Shown here: positions 24,903-36,195 of the stretch, one piece after another | How the letters are laid out: each line of letters begins with the position of its first letter | How positions within the stretch are numbered: the stretch's first letter is position 1 | NCBI RefSeq assembly: GCF_027579695.1 | Contig: NC_083582.1 | Coordinates: 3,218,378-3,282,377 of the forward strand | Direction of reading: 5' to 3' | From: Neoarius graeffei | Taxonomy: Eukaryota; Chordata; Actinopteri; Siluriformes; Ariidae | Length of the DNA: 64,000 nt | Translations under genes and position numbers: made by a program | Notes under the pieces: generated by a model | What the model was told of the DNA's origin: nothing | The model's database searches: none | The model's input: only the letters and a program-made list of their open reading frames with translations

Positions 24903-25225
24903 TACGAGCACAGAGGTTGTAGCGAATCAAATAAGATATTTTTTTTAGAGTATTTATGAGCATTCAGGATATTAAGTGCAGGATTAGCCGTTAGCTCAGA
25001 GGGATCAGCCGTCGACGCGTGTGTTCAGCCTGCTGCCATGTTCAGCATTCGTTAGTTGAATATCTGATATATCTGATTTACAAAATACAATTAAGTTGGT
25101 CAGTAAAACTATTAAATCTTTTCTTTGTATTTTTTACCAGTTAAATAAAGGTTCACATGAATTAACAAATTCTTGTTGTTATTGCATTTTGGAAAATATC
25201 CCAAATTTTCTGGAAATGGGGTTAG

Positions 25226-25473
25226 TCATCTAATAAAATCTGGTAAAGGTTTTTGTGCTCACAGATAAAAACAATACTGCAAAAAAACCCTCTAGTTGCG
25301 TGTGAGCGTGGCCGTGTTAAAATGTGTAACATGACACAAATTACTGTCGCTGCAACCAAAGACGATCAACGGCAAAGAGAGAGAGAGATTAGAAATTACA
25401 TATCTGTTTGTCTCCCATGTTTGACATCATGCCAGTAGTCAGGAATGGGTTTGATTTACACAGACGCTGTGGC

Positions 25474-25520
<47 letters not shown>

Positions 25521-25592
25521 CACGCACGCGCTGCAGCTGTTGCCTTTATTACCAGCTTGTCGAACTGTGAATTGTGGGTATTTCCAGGCTGC

Positions 25593-25627
<35 letters not shown>

Positions 25628-26400
25628 TCTCAAGCTGTTTAACCCTTTCTGTTCTGGTTTATATAAAGGTGATGTTTCTGTTCCAGAGATTTTTGTGTTG
25701 GAAGTGAAAGTGCAGTTAAAGAGTTTGTAAATGTAAATCAGACAGGTGATGAGGTACACATCCTCGTGTGAACTGGGTTTGGAGCCGTGTTCAGAGCACG
25801 AGGACACACAGAAATGAACCTGCAGTGATTGACAGGTGTGCAGGTGTTTTAAACTCAAATACAAACTAACCCCCTTGAAGCCCCGCCCCTTCCTCTATCT
25901 CACATCAGTAACGCTCTTGTCTCGACTCGTGGAGAATGTTCTGAGTTCAGTGCTTGTTACACACACACATGGCTAACATCAGTGAGAAATACTGAGTAGA
26001 GATGGAGTAGAAATCCCTTTTTATCTTTGTCTGGATCACTGAAGGAAAAATCAGCGTCGTCTCTCGATGTTTTCAGACTGAATAAATCTGATTCTCTCGA
26101 ACTGGAACAGAGCAGCGTCAGGTTCTGTTCAAGTTCTCTACAGTGTGTTGTGAGGTGCTAACACTCATTCAGTAGCGTGCTAATGAGGTTCAGTGGTTTA
26201 TCAGTGTTTACACTTTTACCTCACTGTGGAGGGAGAGGGAGGGAGAGAGGGAGGGTGTTTACTTCAATATCAAACACATTTGCTCCCTTGATGTTTATCT
26301 GATTTGCATGAAAACACTCTGCACCCATAACCACACCCACAGAAATGCCATAGACACGCCCACCAGTGGAACAGGAGCACTGCTGGGGTGAGTGGGCGTG

Positions 26401-26433
<33 letters not shown>

Positions 26434-26765
26434 CTTTTTCCACCCTGTGCACTTATCCCTCTCCCCATACTCAAAGTTAGCACTTGTTGCTAAGCAACAA
26501 GTAACTATTCCTCATTGAGGGTTATAAACAGGAACCTATTATGCGAGAGAGAGGAGAGGAGAGGAGAGGTGAGGAGGTGAACGGGTACAGACAGACAGAC
26601 AGACAGACAGACACTTTGTTGTCACTAAGGGTCACTTTGACAGGAAATTTCCATCTCACAGAGAAAAATGACTTCCAGCCACATTGGGGTGAGTGTGTGT
26701 GTGTGTGTGTGTGTGTTTTAAATATCTCATACACAAGCATCATTAAGAAGGAGGTCAACACTCAA

Positions 26766-26811
<46 letters not shown>
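25226..26811. other. kcnma1: Intron 1 sequence with microsatellites, no gene
   Basis: I see (CA)n at 25476-25518, two (CT)n tracts at 25594-25632, (CT)n at 26401-26424, (GACA)n at 26591-26612, (GT)n at 26695-26715 and (CT)n at 26770-26809. No exon is recognisable. 25813-25890 resembles 56744-56830. Confidence 0.6.
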
Positions 26812-26815
<4 letters not shown>

Positions 26816-27081
26816 GAATCAGAAACATTTTTTTTTTTATTGCCAGGTATGTGGACACACACGAGGAATTTGACTCCGGTTCACTTAGCTCTCATATTAC
26901 AAAACAGATAAAAAAAAAAGCGTATACACAAAACAAACAAGCAAACAACAACAAAAATAGGTGCATAGTGCAAAGTAATCCAGGTAAGTCAAGAATGGAA
27001 TAGTTAAATAAATATAAAGTATACAGTGAGCACAGAATGACAGTATGAGTGTGCAGATATTTTGCAAGTGATATTACTGAT

Positions 27082-28436
27082 TAGAGCTGTGCAGTATATC
27101 GTATTTTTATCACGATATCGATATTGGTGTCAAACGATATCAAAATTCATAATATCGATATGAAACGATTTTTTGTCATTTGTCGAAAGGGACGTGCACA
27201 ATATTTCTACAATGGCAATAAAACAACAATAACACTGACGTGACAGTAAGGTAAAACGAACCCTTCTGTCCCCTAAGGCACACCGTAGCCTTGCATACGT
27301 CATCCATTCTACTCCCGCGATATCTCCGCAACAGTAAAAAATCAGTTCTTCTGTTTTCATACGTGTCGGGTGATTTGATATATTGATTTCTTAATATGTT
27401 GTTTGATTTGCTTGCTAATAGTTATAATAATACAATTAACATATATTTACATCATATTTTTGGATGTGGGACTGGGTAATGTAAAAATGGCATCTACGGA
27501 AGAAAACAAGCACAACAATATTAGCACATATCCAGCTTGCTAGCTGTGTTAGATGTGTTAAACCGTGTGGATTTAAGTGGAATAATTGCGAGTCGTCCTG
27601 TGGTCAAGGCAGCGTTTTAAGGTAAGGCAATTTGGTTATTAATGTTGCCCGCCGTGGCATGTTGGGTTCATTTGATTTTGACTTGTGCATCTGCAGCTAG
27701 CATCATGCTTTGAAGTAGGTTCTGCTAAGGACGGGTTTATTGCGCGATGTAGACGGACTCAGATGTAATTACATTGTTTTTAAAATTCCGTGCGCTTAAA
27801 ACGGTGTCCCCCTGCTAATCATGTAGCCCTAATCATGTGTTGCTTCTACTTTTCTTAATGGCGAGTGAAATATCTCTGCAAATGGTATTTCAATGCTGAC
27901 ATGCCAAAAAGATAGCGGAGTCCACATTTGGAAGATGAAGGAAGAGAAGCCTATTTTCATGTATGTTAATTCTTAAGGACTTGTCTCTATATTGTGCGTG
28001 TTTAATGTTGGTGTCTTAACAACACACAAGCTTACGTTGTAGTGTGTGTGTGTGTGAGAGAGAGAGATTTTATCCTTGGCTGGCTACGAGCCAGTGTGGA
28101 CGTTACGCAGTAATCACTGGTAATACCAGCGCTGGCTCCATCCTCTGTGATTGGAAATGTTGAGTGAGGAGAACGTGAGCCTTGTGCAGGCTATAGGACC
28201 TATGCAAAGTACGCGCTTGCACAGTAAATAGTTTAAGTAAAAGGCGTTTCAGGGTACAACGGGAAGGGTTGACAGGTAGCCTGTGAGGCCTGTACTATAA
28301 AAATGTGGCCCGGTGCCTCAGGTGTTGATGATCAGGGCTTTAAAAAAAGGTGTATAAATATCGTTTTAAAAATCGCGATATCGATATTTACTGAAAAAAT
28401 CGTGATATTGATTTTTTCCAATATCGAGCAGCCCTA
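27082..28436. mobile_element. hAT-type non-autonomous transposon
   Basis: Ends TAGAGCTGTGCAGTATATCG and CGATATTGG-type complements (right terminus GAGCAGCCCTA) are inverted. A perfect 8-bp duplication TTACTGAT lies at 27074-27081 and 28437-28444. It is 1355 bp, has no transposase, and is inserted in a LINE 3' UTR. Confidence 0.88.
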
Positions 28437-28462
28437 TTACTGATATATGAATCTGGATTTTA

Positions 28463-30080
28463 GCTGTTCATCACAGAGACAGCTTGAGGGAAGAAACTAT
28501 TCTTGTCTGGTTGTTTTTGCATACAGTGATCTATATCGCCTCCCTGAGGGGAGAAGATTAAACAGATTGTGACCAGGGTGTGATGGGTCCACAGAGATGT
28601 TACCTGCCCGTTTCCTGACTCTGGACAGGTACAGGTCTTGGATGGAGGGCAGGTTGACACCAATAATTTTCTCTGCAGACCTTATTGTCCGTTGCAGTCT
28701 GTTCTTCTCCTGTTTGGTGACCGATCCAAACCAAACAGTGATGGAAGAGCAAAGAACAGACTGAATGATGGCAGAGTAGAATTGTCAGCAGCTCCGTAGG
28801 CAGGTTGAGCTTCCTGAGCTGGCACATAAAGTACAACCTCTGCTGGGCCTTTTTGATGATAGTGACTGTGTTTGTCTCCCACTTCAAGTCCCAAGAGATT
28901 GTGGAACCCAGAAACCTGAAGCTTTCAACAGCAGTCACAGTGTTGTTGGTGATGGTGATGGGCAGCAGAGTGGGGGGGCTCCTCCTAAAGTCCACTGTCA
29001 TCTCCACAGTTTTGAGCGTGTTCAGCTCCAGATTGTTCTGACCGCACCACCAGACCAGCCGTTCAACCTCCCGTCTGTATGCAGACTCGTCACTGTCCCG
29101 GATGAGGCCGATGACCATTGTATCGTCTGCAAATTTCAGGAGTTTAACAGACGGGTCTCTTGAGGTGCAGTCATTGGTATAAAGGGAGAAGAGCAGTGGG
29201 GAGAGCACACACCCCTGGGGGGGCGCCAGTGCTGACAGTCCGAGTGCTGGATATGATGCTCCCCATCCTCACCTGCTGCTTCCTGTCAGTCAGGAAGTTT
29301 GTAATCCACTGACAGGTGGAGGAGGGCACAGTGAGCTGGGTGAGCTTGGTGTGGAGGATGTCTCGAACAATGGTGTTGAATGCCGACCTGAAGTCCACAA
29401 ACAGGATCCTGGCGTACGTCCCTGCAGAGTCGAGGTGTTGCAGGATATAGTGCAGTCCCATATTGATTACATCATCCGCTGACCTGTTTGCACGGTAGGC
29501 AAACTGCAGGGGGTCCAGCAGGGGGTCTGTGATGTCCTTCAGGTGCGGCAGCACCAGTCTCTCGAAGGACTTTATGACTACAGATGTGAGAGCTACAGGC
29601 CTGTAGTCATTCAGTCCTGTGATGGTGGTTTTCTTGGGAACCGGGATTATTGTGGAGGATTTGAAGCATGAGGGGACTTCACACAGCTCCAGGGATCTAT
29701 TGAAGATCTGGGTGAAGATGGGAGCCAGCTGGTCGGCACAGACCGGTGCCACACCATCTGGGCCAGGTGCCTTCCTGATCTTCTGTCTGCGAAAAAGCTG
29801 ACAAACATCCTCTTCACAGATCTTGAGTGCTGGTGTGGGGTCGGAGGCGAGAGGAGGCAGAATAGCAGGGGGTGTAAATGGGTCTTTAATGTCTGAGGGG
29901 GGGAGAGGTGTGAATTTGTCGAATCTGGAGTAGAACACATTCAACTCGTCAGCCAGTTGATGGTTCATTGCAGTGTAGGGGGATGGTCTCCTGTAGTTAG
30001 TGATATTCTTCAGGCCTGTCCACACTGACGCTGGATCGTTGGCTGAAAGGCTGTTTTTGATCCTTTCAGCGTAGCTCCTC
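28463..30080 (-). pseudogene. LINE reverse transcriptase (Rex1/L2-like)
   Basis: Minus-strand motifs in order are RKAPGPDGVAPVCADQL, STIIPVPKKTTITGLNDYRP, VDFRSAFNTIVRDILHTKL (Asp of motif A), LSPLLFSLYTND, LLKFADDTMV (FADD near 29130) and NNLELNTLKTVEMTVDFRR. The C-terminal domain follows. The frame shifts at a G-run near 29220 (GGGGGGGCGCC) and again near 28760. The enzyme is inactive. Confidence 0.88.
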
Positions 30081-30083
30081 TTA

Positions 30084-30776
30084 TGCCGCTTTTCCACTAC
30101 AAACGCGGCTGAGTCGGGCTGAGCCGTGCCGTGCTGAGTCGGGCTGAGTGGGGCTGTTGGAGTTGCATTTCGACTACAACCGCGCTGAACCGTGCTGGTT
30201 GGAAGTGGGTGGACACATTGGGTGGAGTTAGCGAAAGTGGGTGGACGTCACGTGATGTCGTTAAGCAGCGCAAACAGTGACATCAGTGATCTTTTAAGCG
30301 GTAGTCTCACGACCCGAATAGTAAACAATAAACATGGAGGACATGGAGTCGTTAGTGTTGCTGGTCTTGGTGCTGTGGCTTGTTGTCACCGACAACGCGG
30401 ACAGATACTGGCAAGAGCGTATAGATGAGGCGAGGCGCATAAGGCTTCAGAAATTCTCGTAATTCGTAATTCTTCTTCTTCCGGGTTTGCGGTATTTACA
30501 GATCCCAGCGCGCTCGCGGGGCGTGTGTGGGCATGTGAGGACACTCCTCCTCACCAATCAGTGCACAGGGGAGTGTCTGCTCACGCCCCCAGCCTCACTC
30601 GGCTTGCTTTGGCTCGCTTCAGCCCCACTCCAAAACGGTGCGAGTTTTAGGGGCTAAGCAGGGCTGAAGCGAGCTGAGTCGTGCTGGTTTTTGGTAGTCG
30701 AAACGCGAGCCGTGTCGGGCTGAAGTGAGCTGAAGCGAGCTGAAGTGAGCTGAAAAAGGGTAGTGGAAAAGGGCCA
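30084..30776. mobile_element. PIF/Harbinger-like MITE
   Basis: Ends TGCCGCTTTTCCACTAC and GTAGTGGAAAAGGGCCA are inverted, and TTA is duplicated on both sides (30081, 30777). A 3-bp TTA/TAA duplication suggests PIF/Harbinger. The interior is rich in GAGCTGA-like repeats near both ends. It has no transposase. Confidence 0.8.
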
Positions 30777-30806
30777 TTAGCTGCTTTCACCTCTTTCGTC
30801 AGTGAG

Positions 30807-31437
30807 TACGTTTACATGCACATCCAAATCGAGCTGCTGTCGGTAATCGAGCTGAAGGTCCCAGCAGGGTGCCAGAGAAATCCAATCCTACATGCACACA
30901 ATGAAATCGGGCTATTGTGTGAGGTGCATTGTGCACCCGAGCCACAGGTGGCACAACACGCCCCATCGTGTTGGTACACTTCCGGTTGTCGTCATGAAGA
31001 AGAGCTATTCAAGAGTGTAAACAAAGTTATCAGTTCCGTGTTCTCCATTGCGCGTTTTTCTCCCGTCCATGAATTTTAATATATTCAACTCCTTAAGCTG
31101 AATGAGCATGAACTCTGTCTCCTCATTGCTCCTCATTCCTCCTGACCTCTTCTGCTGCTCGCTACTACTGTTGTCATGCCGACCGAGGCTGTTGTGTTTC
31201 CCGCTTGTGGTCTCGTCACTCGTCACTTCCGGAAGTAGCTCGACAACTAGCTCGATAGGGTATACATGCATAAAGTAGCTCGGCAGAAATCGCATAAACT
31301 AGGTTGTGTAGCTCGATTCCGAGAAATCAAGTTCGGTTCAATTTCAGCCGAATTAAGGTGTATACATGGCATTTTGAACTTCGATTTCAGTCGAGCAACG
31401 GCAGAAATTCGATTCTCTCTATGTGCATGTAAACGTA
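30807..31437. mobile_element. MITE with TACGTTTACATGCACAT ends
   Basis: Perfect 17-bp inverted ends and a 5-bp duplication GTGAG (30802-30806 and 31438-31442). Uninterrupted LINE sequence is restored when it is removed. Interior copies of AGCTCGA/TCGAGCT motifs suggest subterminal binding sites. It has no transposase. Confidence 0.88.
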
Positions 31438-31442
31438 GTGAG

Positions 31443-31985
31443 TGTGTTTCTGGCCTGTTTGTACAGGACTCTGTCCCCACTTCTGTAGGCCTCCTCCTTG
31501 GCCTGGCGAAGCTGTCTGAGTTTTGCGGTGAACCAGGGTTTGTTGTTGTATGTGCGGAAGGTCTTGGTGGGCACACACACATCCTCATAAAGACTGATGT
31601 AAGATGTCACAGTATCAGTCAGTTCATGCAGGTCTGAGGCTGCAGCCTCAAAAACACTCTAATCAGTGCAGTCAAAGCAGGCTTGTAGTTCCACTTTGGC
31701 CTCATCAGACCATCTCCTCACCGTCTTAACTACAGGCTTAGCAGATTTCAGCTTCTGCCTGTAGGACGGGATAAGATGAACCATGCAGTGATCAGATAGT
31801 CCCAAGGCTGCACGGGGGACAGAGTGGTACGAGTCCTTTAAAACAGTGTAACAGTGGTCCAGAGTGTTAGAGTCCCTGGTGGGACACTTAATGTGCTGTT
31901 TATATTTTGGCAGTTCGTGGCTGAGGTTGGCTCTGTTAAAGTCCCCCAAAACAATGAGCAAAGAGTCCGGGTGTTTTTTCTCCAC
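31443..31985 (-). pseudogene. LINE endonuclease C-terminal part and linker
   Basis: The minus-strand frame contains LLIVLGDFNRANLSHELPKY, CPTRDSNTLDHCYTV and LGLSDHCMVHLIPSYRQKL (SDH box), the end of an apurinic-type endonuclease. The linker TYNNKPWFTAKLRQLRQAKE follows. An in-frame stop lies at 31659. Confidence 0.85.
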
Positions 31986-32174
31986 ATTGTTTATCTGGTC
32001 AGCCAGGTGTTGTAATGCCTCATTAACACTCGCCTGAGGGGGGATGTAAACTCCAACCAGAATAAACGAGGAAAACTCTCGCGGAGCATAAAACGGTTTG
32101 CAGTTTATGAATAATGTCTCCAGATGAGGACTGCATGATTTGTTTAGAACTGTGACATCAGTACACCAACCTTC

Positions 32175-32657
32175 TTAAATATAAAAGCAGACTCTGCCAC
32201 CCCTTGTTTTCCCTGTGAGCTCCGTTTCGCGGTCCGCTCGGTGAAGGTGAAATCCAGGCAGGTGGAGAGAAGAGTCCAGGACGTGCTCACCGAGCCAGGT
32301 TTCGGTGAAGCACAAGGCAGCAGATCTGTTAAAATCCATGTTGATTGTGTCGAGGAACAGCAGTTCGTCCATCTTATTGGCCAGAGAGCGGACGTTAGCC
32401 AGGTGAATAGACGGGAGCGCAGTGCAAAACCCCCGCTGCCTCAGCCTGACGAGCGCGCCAGCTTGTTTCCCCCGGTGTCTCCGGCGTCCTCGGCGTAATC
32501 CATAGAGAGCTGCTGCTCCTCCAACAAGTAGCTCTGAAAAACTTTCCGGATTGATGAAAGCCGATGAAAGAACTTTACTGATGGTTAATTCAATGTTTAT
32601 GAGTTCTTCTCTAGAGTACCAGTATATGACCAGCGAAGAAATGCAAGAAACAAACAC
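32175..32657 (-). pseudogene. LINE endonuclease N-terminal part
   Basis: The minus-strand frame carries NVRSLANKMDELL and ALCFTETWLGEHV (catalytic Glu) after a basic N-terminus (RRGRRRHRGKQ). It ends at a TAA near 32177, before the next block. Confidence 0.85.
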
Positions 32658-32720
32658 AAAAACGTAGAAAGTACGAGAGAGCGAAGTACCGAGGCAACCG
32701 TCCGCGGCGCCATCTTGGAC

Positions 32721-32968
32721 AAGATGGATTCACAGGAAATGGGAGATTGGATTAGAAAACAATTAGATAAAGCCTTCATTCATTTGTAAGGATTATTTAT
32801 TGAACATAAAATTATGTAAAATAAATAAAATAAAATAAAATTCTGCCAGTTCTGGTTTTGGTTCCTGGTACATTTAAATAAATAAATAAATAAATAAATA
32901 GGTACCTATATTACTTTTATTTATACTTTGTTTAAATTTTTATAAAAAATGTTCTAATCGAGAGTTAC

Positions 32969-33024
<56 letters not shown>

Positions 33025-33835
33025 GAATAATCTCTCTCTAATTTTTCAGAATTGCACTGGGATTACAGTTGGCTAATTCAATTTTTTAAATTTAATGTTT
33101 TTAATTGTCACAAAAAATGGAAATCATTTAAAAAAACTGAAACCATTAAATCAAAAACACTTTTCTGTAATTAAAAAAATAAAGCAAACAAGAAACACAT
33201 TTAAAAGTATAAAGGAAATAAAATATCCCATAGTATCACGTGAGTGTGTTATTTTGTTATGACTGATTAGACTGCTGGATATCACATCTGTTCCATACGC
33301 AGTGTTTGTTCTGTAAACTCGCACTTGGGCAGGGATCCACATCACCTCGCTTTGACTGCCAAGAAGGTCTCAGTTGAAAAAAAAACTGCGTGGATGTGAT
33401 TTTAGTGTCTCAGCTCATTTAGTAAAGTGGGGCTGCAGTTACAGAGCTGGCAAAAACACAGCTGCAGCTAAAACGCCAAGTCATGCAACAATTTTATATA
33501 AAACGCCAAGTCATGCAACGATTTATTAACGTAAAGTTCCAAAAACACGTTTAATTTCAGTTCCAGGCTTTCCACGATCAGCCGCGCATCTCGACTTTAC
33601 CGTCCTCTACAACGTCTCATATTTCTGTGTGTTTTCTCCCAGGTCACATGTTGGGATTTATTTTCAGCTTCAGTGTTTGCGTGTGTGTGTGTGTGTGTGT
33701 TTACATATTTACTGCTGCCTGAACATTAAGCTCTTACATTTTTGGACAGTTCTGAGCTCATTAAGTGAAAAGGTCACACTGATTTATAAGCAGCATTCAG
33801 CCACTGATGGAAACGAGTGCAGATTAAAAGGGGGG

Positions 33836-33866
<31 letters not shown>

Positions 33867-34143
33867 AATGGATGTGAGGCTGAACATTGCAGTGGTCTGA
33901 TAAAATTGTCTCAGCTATAATGTGCTCCTGGAGCTGAATGTTGATGTGGATGGATGGTTGGATGGATGGATGCTAAACAGGGATGAATTTGGCTCAATTT
34001 AACACCATGAGATGAATTTTAGACCTAAAACCCCTTCTTTCTTTAAGAGCAGTAAGTGATTAGAGATGAAGCAGAGGAGAGTGATCGCTTCAGATCACTT
34101 CATAGGTCATCAATCCATTTGAGTTGGTCTTGGGTCTGTTTCG
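32721..34143. other. kcnma1: AT-rich intron sequence with microsatellites
   Basis: It contains (AAAT)n at 32874-32901, (ATT)n at 32969-33022, (GT)n at 33680-33701 and (GA)n at 33836-33863. A tandem AAAACGCCAAGTCATGCAAC pair lies at about 33470-33520. No gene is recognised. Confidence 0.6.
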
Positions 34144-34748
34144 GGGCGGCACGGTGGTGTAGTGGTTAGCACTGTCACAGCCGACCGGGGCCTTTCTGTG
34201 TGGAGTTTGCATGTTCTCCCCGTGTCTGCGTGGGTTTCCTCTGGTTTCCCCCACAGTCCAAAAACATGCAGGTTAGGATAACATGGGGTGGCCATGCTAA
34301 ACTGATCATTAATTTATATTTAACTGATTGTTAGTTAATTTTAGCAGATCATTAATTTATTTTAGCTGATCATTAATTTTATTGTAGCTGATCTTTACGC
34401 TGATCATTAATTTTGAGCTGATAATTTAGCAGATGGGCGGCACAGTGGTGTAGTGGTTAGCGCTGTCGCCTCACAGCAAGAAGGTCCTGGGTTCGAGCCC
34501 CGGGGCCGGCGAGGGCCTTTCTGTGCGGAGTTTGCATGTTCTCCCCGTGTCCGCGTGGGTTTCCTCCGGGTGCTCCGGTTTCCCCCACAGTCCAAAGACA
34601 TGCAGGTTAGGTTAACATGGGGTGGCCATGCTAAACTGATCATTAATTTATTTTTAACTGACTGTTAGTTAATTTTAGCAGATCATTAATTTTACTGTAG
34701 CTGATCTTTACGCTGATCATTAATTTTGAGCTGATAATTTAGCAGATT
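34144..34748 (+). repeat. Tandem duplication of a truncated SINE plus its flank
   Basis: Two units, 34144-34434 and 34435-34748, each start with the Mermaid-like SINE head (GGCGGCAC). Both stop at the same body point (CATGCAGGTTAGG) and continue into the same non-SINE sequence (GGGGTGGCCATGCTAAACTG), with internal GCTGATCATTAATTTT repeats. Unit 1 lacks part of the head. The shared junction shows duplication after truncation, or a SINE variant with a new tail. Confidence 0.8.
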
Positions 34749-35199
34749 GTCTTTTTTTTTTTTTAGCTGATCATTAAGCTGATCTATAGCTGACAAAGTA
34801 ATCTATAGGCATGAAGTGGACATTGGTGATTTTGAGTGAGAAATAAAACATGGACTGATAATCTTTGGAGAGCTGCTGACTGAATAGCGACTGTAATGAT
34901 GATGATGAACTCAGTTTAGTGTGACGGGAACAGCAGGAGGTGTTTGTTCACTCCCAAACTCTGTCATCTCTCATTGCAAAATCTGAATAATTTCTGACAT
35001 GCACTGCTTTGACGAACACAGATTAGTGTGACAGGGAGGCGGGGGAGTGTGTCATAACACACTCTGTAATGGCTGTGAGAAAGCAGAGTGAAGCGCACAA
35101 CGTTGTGTGGATCCTAATATCTCTACACTAACCACAGTGTGTCCTACATACTATACTCCATATACCATACTACACTCTACACCCTGGATATTACATACT
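34749..35199. other. kcnma1: Intron 1 sequence, no gene
   Basis: Mostly unique sequence. From about 35140 it becomes a degenerate TACTACACCCTG/CATACTATACTCC tandem repeat, which continues past the next insertion to about 35800. Confidence 0.5.
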
Positions 35200-35211
35200 A
35201 CACCCTGTATA

Positions 35212-35652
35212 AGGCGCTGGCAGCAGGGCGCTTTTCGGTGCAGTGTGGCAGATGAACCCAACAGGGTCACTGGCACACCATCAGATGGCATGTGGAAGAG
35301 CCACTCAAATGGCCAATGGATGGCATCACTTGGCAAGTCAGTTGTCACTGCGGGGCGACTTCCGTACCCGTCAGGTCTGTGGCACTTTTGTGCACCACTT
35401 GGCATCAGGTCTGGAAGTCTGATGGGGGCATGACATCGTTTGTCTTACTGTACTGTGCAAGGCACTTTGTTTGGAGAGGAGAATAGTATGCATTAGGTCA
35501 TGAGGCCAGATATTCCGTGGCAGCTTGGCCGTGCCATTTGTGCTGCCAGTGCAGGCGACTCTGTCACTCTGGTGCGGGCCTCGTGGCCCATCTGTCTTTC
35601 TGTACATCCTAATGAAGTGGTCGTCATCGCTAGCGATGGACAGCCAACAATG
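35212..35652. mobile_element. Unclassified 441-bp insertion with 12-bp target duplication
   Basis: The insertion starts AGGCGCTGGCAGCAGGG and ends GATGGACAGCCAACAATG. The flanks repeat ACACCCTGTATA at 35200-35211 and 35653-35664. It splits a simple tandem repeat. A 12-bp duplication suggests target-primed retroposition. I see no tRNA boxes or poly-A. On the minus strand a 99-codon open frame runs at 35371-35670. It could be a SINE, a truncated LINE or a retrocopy. Confidence 0.6.
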
Positions 35653-35922
35653 ACACCCTGTATAATACATACTACACCCCGTGTACTATACTCCTCCTCA
35701 TACTCCACCCTAAATGCTCAATACTATACTCATACCCCACTTTGTGTCCTAAACTCTATTCTCCCCATCATACCCCACCCTGTGTACTGCATCCCCTCTT
35801 GTGTTGTGCTACAGGCCGACAGATTTATAGTACATGACTGAACCAGACTATATACTACGTCCTACACACTTCTACACCTGCATACACAAGCTGTCAGTGT
35901 TTTAGTTATTGCTTTTCTGACT

Positions 35923-36195
35923 TCTCCCTGTGTCTGTGTGGGTTTCCTCCGGGTGCTCCGGTTTCCCCCACAGTCCAAAGACATGCAGGTTAGGTTAACT
36001 GGTGACTCTAAATTGAGCGTAGGTGTGAATGTGAGTGTGAATGGTTGTCTGTGTCTATGTGTCAGCCCTGTGATGACCTGGCGACTTGTCCAGGGTGAAC
36101 CCCGCCTTTCGCCCGTAGTCAGCTGGGATAGGATCCAGCTTGCCCGCGACCCTGTAGAACAGGATAAAGTGGCTACAGATAATGAGATGAGATGA
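35923..36195 (+). mobile_element. 5'-truncated Mermaid-like SINE
   Basis: It lacks the tRNA-like head and starts at TTCTCCCTGTGTCTGTGTGG. It carries the full body and the GATGAGATGAG 3' end. No clear target duplication was found. Confidence 0.85.

Larger units (their letters stand above)
13426..25050 (-). mobile_element. L1 LINE, about 5.6 kb before nested insertions
   Basis: A minus-strand L1 has its 5' UTR at 24903-25050, ORF1 at 24030-24902, ORF2 in pieces from 23481 down to about 13790, and a 3' UTR to 13426. The duplication GTTAG flanks both ends (13421 and 25051). Nested insertions are a putative solo LTR, two SINEs, a Tc1, and an L2-tailed SINE that itself holds an unclassified DNA element. 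Removing them leaves a length normal for a vertebrate L1. Confidence 0.85.
11722..25225 (-). mobile_element. Tc1-like transposon split by a nested L1
   Basis: The left end CGAACCCCATTTCCAGAAAA at 11722 and the right end TTTTCTGGAAATGGGGTTAG at 25206-25225 are inverted copies. Homology continues inward for about 170 bp on both sides (TTAGTTTTACTGACCAACTT-like blocks). TA lies at the left flank. Without the 11.6-kb L1 at 13426-25050 and its internal SINE fragment the element would be about 1.8 kb. The transposase remnant is on the minus strand. Confidence 0.85.
26812..32720 (-). mobile_element. Rex1/L2-like LINE with three nested insertions
   Basis: The 3' UTR lies at 26812-27081 plus 28437-28460 (TTTATTGCCAGGTATGTGGA style). 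Reverse transcriptase is at about 28480-30080 and endonuclease at 31659-32657. The 5' end is GC-rich near 32710. It is interrupted by a hAT element (27082-28436) and MITEs (30084-30776 and 30807-31437). The clade is judged from RT motifs only; L2, Rex1 and CR1 are close alternatives. Confidence 0.8.

Noticed and set aside
34144-34748. CRISPR-like repeat-spacer arrangement
   Set aside because: Two long units of a SINE plus flank in a vertebrate intron; no short regular repeats with unique spacers.
35371-35670. 99-codon frame on the minus strand called as a gene
   Set aside because: It crosses the boundary of the insertion into the flanking tandem repeat, so it cannot be a preserved gene as it stands; kept only as part of the insertion.
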